From: Phoronis australis | Lineage: Eukaryota; Phoronida; Phoronidae | Length of the DNA stretch: 64,000 nucleotides | NCBI GenBank assembly: GCA_002633005.1 | Contig: NMRA01000301.1 | Coordinates: forward strand, 275,202 to 339,201 | Direction: 5' to 3' | Part shown: piece after piece, positions 55,840-64,000 of the stretch | Layout of the letters: every line of letters begins with the position of its first letter | Position numbering within the stretch: the first letter of the stretch is position 1 | Position numbers and translations under genes: made by a program | Notes under the pieces: model-generated | Databases searched by the model: none | Told to the model about the DNA's origin: nothing | Seen by the model: the letters and a program-made list of their open reading frames with translations, nothing else

Positions 55840-58800
55840 TCGCCCATATAAGGCCCAGAAGGAAAGGCCAAAATGTAAGTTATGGTCTATGATTTTTGTA
55901 AGGCGAAAGACTATCATCGCTCTACTGAATGCTCGATTGTCCACGCTCCGGACAAACAGCTAGAAATTGCTAAATGCAATAAACATTGTCGCATTCAGCG
56001 GCCATGTTGACAATGACTGTATATCAAAATATTTGTGCTGTCATTGTCAAAACAGACACCACAGCCACCTCACTGCGCAACACTAATCCAAACTCAGAAC
56101 GTTCATCTGACGCCAGTGCTGATGTCAAAACCGGAACTTCAAAAGATGTACATGCCAAACTTACACCCACGTTGGAAGCTGTTTTACTGAAAACAGCTGG
56201 AGCCCGATCACCAGTACTCCACGGGCCACCATGAAAGTAAACATCCCCCTGGATGAAGGCCAGCATTCCTTCATAACCTCTGCTGATTTTGAGAAATGTC
56301 AACACGCCCATATCAACCTGTCTTCCTTTGGTGCCAAATCCACTGGACTGCGGTCTACCCCAGTGGCTCCCCCTGTGGCTCCCGTAAAGTAGCATACCAA
56401 GACAGGTGATATCGAACTACAAACTTTGGTTGTGGCTAAAACATCCACACCACCACGAAATTATGTGCCAACTACTGTGCGTCAACACTCTTACTTGCAA
56501 AAGCTGGACTTAGTCGATCATGTTCCGCACAACACATTCGACAACGACTTGTTCATCGGAACAAATTATTACTGGGCAATAATTGGAGACCGCTTGATAC
56601 GTGGTGATGGACAGATTACAGTTGAATATAAACTCTGTTACCTCCTCTCTGGACCAACCAATTTTCCAACAGCTGTGCATACCACAACATGTGCGTTATT
56701 CAAAGTGCCATTCGATCAGCAGTAGGAAATACTCAAACATTATTGGAAACTTGGAAGCATTTGGCATGAAGGACACACCGAATGCGAATCATGCTCTATC
56801 CTCCTTCCAGAATCATCACCAAACTCTCACTTGTGACCACACTGCAGGGTTGCCATGGTGAGACGATGACGAGCTGTTGCCAACCAACTGTGACCTGGCA
56901 CTACACAGAATGCATGCGATGACACACTGTCTATCGTTCCATCACTTCAAGATTTACCACGACATCATTCAAGGTCAGCTGAAACGAAGATTCATCGAGA
57001 AAGCAACAGACGACGACACGACAACTGGACATTACTTGCCACATCACTCAGTTGCTAAGGATTCGCCAACGATACCCATTTGTATATTTCAGCATGGCTT
57101 CTGGGGGATACCTGAGTCTCAACGAGTGTTTGGACATTAGCAAGTGCCTACTTAGTGATCTCAGATCTATATTGCTACCCTTCCGTGTGCATGAAAATTG
57201 GAACATTGGACATTCAGAACGTCTTTCTCAACATCGGTTTAAATGAACACGATTACAACTTCACAAAATTTCTGTTACTGTGTACGCCAGACAACCCGGA
57301 AAGCCAGTTCAAAGCTTTTCGGTTTGCTTCTGTCCCCTTTGGCTCAGCAAGTTCACCATTCATACTGGAATTACTAGCTTCACTTAGTGCTTGCCAACTT
57401 TGTGGAGAAATCATCGTTTAAATCTCTGACCATCGTGAAAAAAGTTTTGTGGTGAGACAGTATATTGCCATTCACTGGGTAACGGGACACAAGCGGCTGC
57501 CAATGTTCATTCGGAACTGAGTCAACGAAATCTGACAATTTGGCTCAGTGAACCACTGCCCCACTAAGGACAAACCTGCGGATTTACTGACAAGAGGCAT
57601 CACAACTCAACAGCTGGAACACAATAATTTGTGGTGCAACAGACCATCCTGGTTACTGCAGTGTGACTGGTCCATCAACACACACTCTAACAGCGTGGTT
57701 AATTTGATCAATACATGTATGTGCTTCTGTTAGAGACAATTTGGATGCGACAGCAAGATGTCTGCGGTTCAACTATCTACTACATCAACAGAAGTTCATT
57801 GCCCTGAGTTACAAAACACTATGGACATTAATCGCTGAGGAAGATTAGATTAATTGCTCCATGTGATTGAATATGCAATTCAAGTAGCCACACATAACTA
57901 CATTGCTGGTTGACTTTCTATTGGTGAACTCCGACAAGCACATTTAAAGTGGTTCCACAATATAGAAACTTTGGATTATTAGCGAGGGTTAAAATCATTA
58001 ACAGTCTATGCTTCGCCAAAAACAACTGAACCTATTTTTGGACAAAGACGGACCGATTTGACCAGTAGAGCAGGATGTTAAAAAGCCTATTCTGCTACCA
58101 CCCAATCAGCACGCTCGTGATTCTCCAGGTCCGTTCAATGTCTTTACATTTGGGTGCCCAACCAACCATGAACCATGTTTAACAGCTGTTTGGATCCCAC
58201 ATTTGCGTCAGCTCGTCCATGCAGTTATGTGTGCATGAGTAATGGATAGCCTAATTCAAAAACTGTCCACACACCACGAACAGTATTACTTCTGGTGGAC
58301 TACAATCACAACATACCTGATATTGTAATTCGCAGCCACAAACGTCAGAAAGGGCAAGCACATGCATCTGACAGTGGACTCGTCAACTGGCTAAAGGACT
58401 GACTATATATGTATATGGACATTCATTAATGTTAATCATATGTTTTTATCATTTATGTAACCTTCAGTATCGTGACCTGGTGTGTTTAGTTATCAGTTCA
58501 TATCAGTGTAGGGACGCCGTTTTATCACATAACTTTGTTCGTGTTTATTTTTCTACGTGCGCTAACAGTGTGTTTACATTAACTGATATATCATTTTTTC
58601 GCTGTGGAGAGTGTCAAGAATTGTATCTTGATGTTTATGTTTATGTTAATATAACGACCACTGTGACTGTCATTCCCTCGACTCTTCCCAATGGCCACAC
58701 GCTCATTCCCATATATATATTACATACAAGCTTAATAAACCAGTCTTGTTCTATGTATCTAACCTCCTCCTTCATCACATTCCCACCAGGAATATCTATA
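55840..58800 (+). mobile_element. Decayed BEL/Pao LTR retrotransposon
   Basis: The order of fragments matches BEL/Pao pol. A Cys/His knuckle-like region at about 55870-55990 (DYHRSTECS, CNKHC) comes first. A retropepsin-type segment lies at 56430-56724 (LFIGTNYYW, LLSGPTNF). A reverse-transcriptase segment lies at 57155-57419 (FRFASVPFGSASSPFIL), followed by the late pol phrase PADLLTRGI at 57548-57660. Many stops and frame changes separate them. A possible 3' LTR (about 58410-58790, with aataaa at 58733) follows. No matching 5' LTR was found. It is inactive and described here only as a fossil. Confidence 0.8.
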
Positions 58801-58837
58801 ACTACTCGTCTTCAAGACACTAAGTTAACAAGCAGGC

Positions 58838-58963
58838 ACTGGTCAGATATAGCAGTTCCTGATTTTGAATTTGAGAATCAGTTTCATCCACTGAAAAACA
58901 TGCCTGTTATTCATGGACTGTTCCTTCTCAAAATCAGGGTCTGCTAGATCCGACCAGTGATTA
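58838..58963. repeat. Imperfect inverted repeat (~33-bp arms)
   Basis: cactggtcagatatagcagt...cctgattttga near 58838-58872 is repeated in reverse complement at about 58930-58963 (cactggtcggatctagcaga). A short palindromic element just downstream of the BEL/Pao remnant. Confidence 0.55.
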
Positions 58964-60100
58964 ACAAGGAAACTAAGCAAGTTTATGCTGCAGTAATCAA
59001 GGAAATGCTTCCCTTCAACTTCAAGGACAAAAATCAAAAGTTTCCTAGGTGGGATGTGGGAACCCCCTTCTCGACATCCCCCACTCAGCACTCTGTCTCA
59101 TCAAATTCGAGTTCAATGGGCAATAGCAAAATCTTTACCAGAGTCTATAATCTTAAGAGTAGTAGGTCAAAGACTCTGCTTTGGCTGACCGAGACTGGGA
59201 GCGGATGCAAAAATACTGCTTTAACCAATGACCAGTCAAAGACAAGCAAGTCAAGGAAAGACGTGATAAGTTAGCAAAGACTAAAAATACAAACGAGCAT
59301 TACCTGTATTTGTGCTTGTGTTCGTAGATGAATTTGTAAAAGGCGTTCACGCAGTATCTATTTAACACTGCGTAAATGTTACACAGCTCGTTTTTAACCG
59401 AAAAATTGCAAGAGGTCTTCGCGTGCGAATGTCACCCACTGAATTCCTAGGTAACAAATTTCTGTATACTTCTCAGGCATCCCATAATGATAAAATTTCA
59501 AGGGGAGATAATTTGATATTGATTAATTTTCTGTTAATCTAGGTTTCATTACATTAAAACGGTTATTTTGTTGCTCCATAAATGTACTATTACTTTGAGG
59601 AATTTGTGTAGTTGAAATTATTGGTAACAAACGTCAACTTTAAAAGGAATTTATACGAAAATATTATCTTGACATTAAGCGCCACCTAAAGAGAACACTA
59701 AACATAAATATCACATCATAAATTTATTAGATCAGATACTTTTATTAATAACAAAATAAAATAAAATAAACGCGCGTATTTATTAGATATGAAGTATATG
59801 TCGATAACATTTATTCTTTGAATACAATAAAACTAATTTATTACGACTATATCTTCGATTATTGTAAATAGGCATTTAGATAGTAATGTTGGGCAGTGCC
59901 TCAATTTCATTCCAAGATGGACACAATCTTTGAGGATTATCCGACATTCTTCCTGATTTGAAAATCAGTTTTATTTCGCATTTTCATTGAGAATCAAAAT
60001 GATGCCCGGTTTTGGATAATGCAAGGCTCGTTTCCACATCTAACGACATGAACTGCGATTCACTTCTTTTCTTTTGGGCGGAATTTATGTAGGATTAACC
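58964..60100. other. Region upstream of the ABL first coding exon
   Basis: Very AT-rich (59640-59870) and without genes. Any ABL promoter and 5' UTR should lie in the last few hundred bases; I see no strong TATA or CpG signature there. Confidence 0.4.
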
Positions 60101-60218
60101 ATGGGCGCCCAACAAGGAAAAGAGAAGTCGGCCAGTTCGAACAAGAAACAGAAGCAGTCACGGTCTAGCTCTATTCCAGTCACGATCAACACGGGGAATA
60201 TATTCACAGAACACACAG
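60101..60218 (+). CDS. ABL1: ABL-family non-receptor tyrosine kinase, first coding exon (myristoylated, 1b-like); rest outside window
   Basis: ATG at 60101 in good context (accATGG). 118 bases encode 39 residues and end in phase 1 before gtaacc. MGAQQGK is an N-myristoylation sequence identical to the start of Drosophila Abl as I know it. A Lys/Ser-rich cap (KEKSASSNKKQKQSRSSS) follows. The exon ends NIFTEHT plus one G, equivalent to NIFTEHNEAL in fly and NVFVEH|EAL in human ABL1b. The human 1b exon also breaks just before EAL, so the splice position is conserved. SH3, SH2 and kinase exons are not in the window; 60219-64000 would be intron 1. By family, myristate docking in the kinase C-lobe holds ABL inactive. 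The gene is head-to-head with NEK6/7. One short exon is limited evidence, but motif and phase agree. Confidence 0.8.
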
Positions 60219-62380
60219 GTAACCTATTGATTGAGATCATGTCTTTAACTTGTCTATATTTGTCAGCTGTTTCTAATGAATTTGAATACTCTGTTTGTGT
60301 TTACTGTGGACTGCATTGTCTGTATGGTGACAGTGGTGTTCACAGTTCGGTTGACACTTACAGTTTTACACGGATTTAGGTAAAAATGGAGTAAATGGGT
60401 CCCTCTTGAAATAGCTGCCAGGAACCAATTTTCGCTGAGTAGTGGCAATGTCTATTATTGAGTTTAAACTGGTTCACGGTACTCGGTAGCCATTTTGAAG
60501 AAGGACTTATTTTCTCCACTTTTACCTTTAAGACATTAGTTATTTAAAGTTAGGCATTTAGTAAAGAACTGACTCCTGATCTGCTGCTGTTGTTTTAGTC
60601 TAACCAGCAGGAACCTCTTTATAGTATAGATTCCTTTCAGCGTGGCTGGTAGAGGGGTGACCTATCCATAAACTGTACGTTTTCATTTGACGTTGCGCTC
60701 ATTGGATGAAAACAAGTTCGGTCATCCATTTTGTTGATGGAATGAATGACTATTCTGAAAACATGTTGATTGCTAGAGTATTTATTTGAGCTTGAACAAT
60801 TTGAAGACGTCTACAGCCTTGAAGGCATCTGTCTACGCTCGAAAGTTACACACTGTAACATGGATCTGATAGCATAGCCAGGGTCAAATGTAATTTGCAG
60901 GAAATTATCTGACATGTAGGCTTAGTTAAGATGTGCCACTGCCTATATGTATAGTGAACAATCTCCATGTTCAAAGTTTCGAACTGGTACCTGTCAGTTC
61001 TAAGTCAAGCATCCTAAGCAGTCGACTAAAGAGCAATTGTCGGTCGGCGAGTTACTACGAGAGACTTTTTTATTATAACAGTCATTGCAAATTCACCACA
61101 GCTTTATATGACTGTGAAGTGCTTAATTTGAGGAAAGTTGACTGATTGTGGGAGACTGTGTTCACGTTTCTGCTTAACCAACATGTTCTAACATGTCCTC
61201 TGAAAAAAAATTGAAATCTCATTTATCCCTATTTAGGTTAAGCCGTATTCGCAGACTGGAATAATTGGTGGTCGTGAATCTTCCCATGCAAGAAATCAAC
61301 TGTCTCAGGGCTCGACATTTTTAGTGACACCTGTTGTCAACTTGAATAAGCTCATAAGTTCTAACTTGCCACTAGATATCAGTCAAAATCAAAATTGTCT
61401 TTATTAAGCAAATTAAATTGTTTCTTTACAGATTGAAATGCAAAATTTTAAAGTTAAAATGACAAAGTAGATTAGTAATTTGATTAAGCAAACTAGTTGA
61501 CTCCATGAAATTTTATTATGTAAAGAATTTCATCAGGTTTTGTTAGTTATTGTTCAAACTCTTGTAGTGTCATACAAAGTTATACATATAGTGTTGACTG
61601 CCTCAAAAGTTCTGAATTGGGCTTGAAGTTGGTTAAATCAAATTCTGCTTAGGTGCCGAGCACTGAAGTGTCAAGCCAGCCAAACGTTTAAACCTGGCGC
61701 AGCACTTTCTAAACTCGACGCGCATTCTCCAAACTCGACATGGCAAAATCCAAACTCGTTACAGCGTCGACTTAAAACATGCCGTGAAGAACACTGCAAT
61801 GGTATAGTTAGCAATTGATCCTTGACTACAATTAACTGACACTCTCTTAAGCATTGACACATTGATGTTGGCATGGAATGGCCTGTGCACCAATACTAAA
61901 TGTTTCTGAACATTAAATATAAACAACATACTGGAGAGTAGAGAATCTCTCACAGTCATGAGCTGTGTGTGTTTGCATGTGTTCCAATTAAGTAATCATC
62001 AAGTTAAGTCTTATGGTCCTGAGTATTATTTGAACATTTTAGGGCAACTACAGATTTACATCTAAAACCCAATTTCCTGGATGGTTGGGCACCAAGTCTC
62101 CAATTTACTTGGCTTTGAAATTCATTGTTTCAAATTTCTATGTTTCGTAAACATAACATTGGCAAAAAGAACATTGTGTTGTTATCGTGTTGACTCGATC
62201 AAGCATCCGAGAGCTTATTTTTCAATAAACTTAAGACCCCCTGTTAGCTATACAAAGAAGAATCTACAGCTGCATAAAGCGGGACATTTCGGTCCTAGCC
62301 ATTGTCAAAAAACTTAAATTATCGAACTTAACATCTTCAAACAATGAGAAAGGTTGACAGTGGGATTTATTCCCTTGTTA
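60219..62380. other. ABL intron 1 (start), no further exon recognised
   Basis: AT-rich intronic sequence. It contains a relative of the 1422-1471 hairpin element at about 60420-60480 and a hAT-like phrase cagggctcgacattt at 61306-61320. No SH3-type coding sequence is seen. Confidence 0.5.
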
Positions 62381-62383
62381 TAC

Positions 62384-63437
62384 ACTCGCATATAAAATAT
62401 GTGGGTGCATATTGCCGTCATTTCTGTCTCGGCATCCAGCGTCTGCACTGTATCTCCTAAACCCCCCGTAGGATTTTGATGAGGTTTGGCAGATGTGTTC
62501 ATATAAAGCTTACTACAGATGACGACGAATTCTGGTCCCATTTGACTACTGGTGTGCCCCCTAGTGGCAATTTTAGTTGTTTACGTTTACCTCTATCTTC
62601 CGCGGGTTTTCATAAAATTGGGTCGATAGGCATGTATTAGTGAGATGACACTATCGTCCCGTTTTCAGATGATTTGAGTTATTTTGTGCCACCTAGTGGC
62701 CATTTTTACTGTTTTTTAGTCTGTTTGTTGGTGTCCGCCCTTCTGTCAGCCAAACCACTCGAAGGCTGATTGTGAAAATTAGCAAATATGTCCCTATTGT
62801 AAAGAGGACAACTGAGGATGATTTTCTAACGGCTTTGACTAGTGTGGCGCTTCCTAGTGGTAGTTTTGTTTTTTCACGTCCTTGTCTGTATCGCCTAAAC
62901 TCTCTTCAGGATCTTTGCTAAAGTTAACGTGTATTTATATGAAGTTGACAACGGAAGATGACGACTTTCAGACTCATCCAATGAATGCTGTGTGCCCTAG
63001 TGGCAATTTCCTTTGTTTTCGTTTTCTTTTGTTTCTTCGAAGTTCCTTGACAGATTTCATGACATTTGGTAAATAGTTTTTTATAAAGAAAGAATTACAT
63101 GTTCCTGTTTTCGAATGGATTCGACATATGTTGCACCATCTAGTGTTCATTTTTTTACTGTTTTCTAGTCTGTTTTTGGCATCTGTCTCTCAAACAACCA
63201 AATGCTGAGAATGATTTTGAAAATTGGCGTTTATGTTTCTACTGTAAAGAGGCCGGCTGATGTGGATTCTCGGACAACTTGGGTTACTGTGGCGCCTCCT
63301 AGTGGAATTTTTTCTGTGTGTATGGCTGTATCTCCCACAGCCTTTGCAGGATATTTATTGAATTTATGATGCCAATAGACACCCCTAAACGTACAGCAGT
63401 CATGGGGGAATTTCAGCACTCCAGTTGCTCTTATTTT
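62384..63437 (+). repeat. Dispersed repeat family A, copy 3 (long, with ~150-bp internal tandem units)
   Basis: It starts with ctcgcatataaaatatgtg and gtgcatattgccgtcatttc and ends with aatagacacccctaaacg followed by cagcactccagttgctctta, matching the termini of copies 1 and 2. Inside, 'cctagtgg(c/a)aattttt'-type phrases recur at about 62553, 62683, 62845, 62986, 63130 and 63288. This defines six diverged units of about 130-160 bp, each starting with a 'gtatctcc..aa.cc' segment. Confidence 0.65.
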
Positions 63438-63439
63438 TA

Positions 63440-64000
63440 AATTAATGTAGTTGTGAATTGCTGTCCACCAAATCTGAGCGCGTATTAAGCAGAAGCAGAA
63501 GTTGCTTTTTTGCTCTCATTACTCTTGACGTGTAATAGGAAAAAACTTGGCTTTTTGCGTGAAGGCTTTTTTCCCCGAAAATGTGCTTTGTTGTTCCTTG
63601 AATCCCACCTAGATGATGATCAGCTACACTCTGCTGGGTCCCTGAGCTTTTCCACAAACAAAATATTGTCAGATTTCTTTGATTAGTACTAGACAATCTA
63701 AGCCAAGCTGTCCAGTCATTCCAATGATCAGCTCACCTGTATTCTCAGTGGTAGCGCTTCGTGAGAAAAATGTGTTCCATCGAAAAGAACACTGCAGTGT
63801 GTGAGGAAGGAAGATGGGGTTGATCAGTGTATGCTGTGGTGTGTAATGAGACTGATTCCCCATTCTGCAGACAGGTTCATTGGTACTTCCTTGCTCTTGA
63901 ACTAGTTATGTAAGCTTGTGACTAGTCTAGTATGCCTGTGATAACATGTTGGCTGTCCACAGATTACAACACTATTGTGGTGATGCTGTAAAGGTCACAG
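63440..64000. other. ABL intron 1, end of window
   Basis: No exon, RNA gene or repeat recognised. ORFs on the minus strand (63442-63863) have no family motif. Confidence 0.4.

Noticed and set aside
58429-58947. 172-residue + strand ORF as a host gene
   Set aside because: Low-complexity hydrophobic translation over the presumed BEL/Pao LTR and a palindromic element; no recognised domain or splice context.

Overview
This is a eukaryotic, animal genomic window. It has short exons with GT-AG introns, long AT-rich introns full of transposon debris, and five recognisable genes. The proteins are close to human orthologues. The repeats (BEL/Pao, Merlin/ISXO2-like, hAT-like G/C-run elements, long-TIR MITEs), tandem repeats in introns and an apparent uncollapsed haplotype at 37.95-38.68 kb suggest a highly heterozygous marine invertebrate deuterostome. 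A cephalochordate (amphioxus) is my best guess at about 0.6. No bacterial-type operons, CRISPR arrays or rRNA genes are visible.

Layout: (1) 1-11.3 kb, + strand: the 3' half of DHX16 (PRP2-type spliceosomal DEAH helicase), nine exons to the stop codon, with an 837-base assembly gap in one intron and a 543-bp MITE in the 3' UTR. (2) 11.3-22.9 kb: intergenic transposon graveyard with a broken hAT (ZNF862-like) transposase on the minus strand. (3) 22.98-23.83 kb, +: a two-exon, polyadenylated linker histone H1, lying between inverted copies of one repeat (19.25-20.64 and 25.27-25.74 kb). (4) 25.96-39.32 kb, +: a complete seven-exon PSMB7 (proteasome beta2, trypsin-like). Intron 1 holds a whole fossil Merlin element and intron 4 a long-TIR element with CAC-type ends. 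(5) 48.05-42.98 kb, -: NEK6/7 kinase, complete coding region, tail-to-tail with PSMB7. (6) 49-60 kb: MITEs, a tRNA-like SINE body and a decayed BEL/Pao retrotransposon. (7) 60.10-60.22 kb, +: the first coding exon of an ABL-family tyrosine kinase (myristoylated type); the rest of the window is its first intron.

The gene set is more interesting than any single gene. PSMB7 and NEK6 are tail-to-tail neighbours on human 9q33.3, ABL1 lies on 9q34, NEK7 and ABL2 lie on 1q, and DHX16 lies in the MHC on 6p21. The window therefore links genes that vertebrates carry on different MHC-paralogy chromosomes, as expected of an unduplicated 'proto-MHC' segment. The second notable observation is an 18-bp minisatellite that starts exactly at a DHX16 splice donor and repeats that donor in frame.

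The genes have unrelated cellular jobs (splicing, chromatin, proteolysis, mitosis, signalling), so their proximity is historical, not operonic. Coordinates of exons are read from splice consensus plus homology to family members known to me. No alignment was run.
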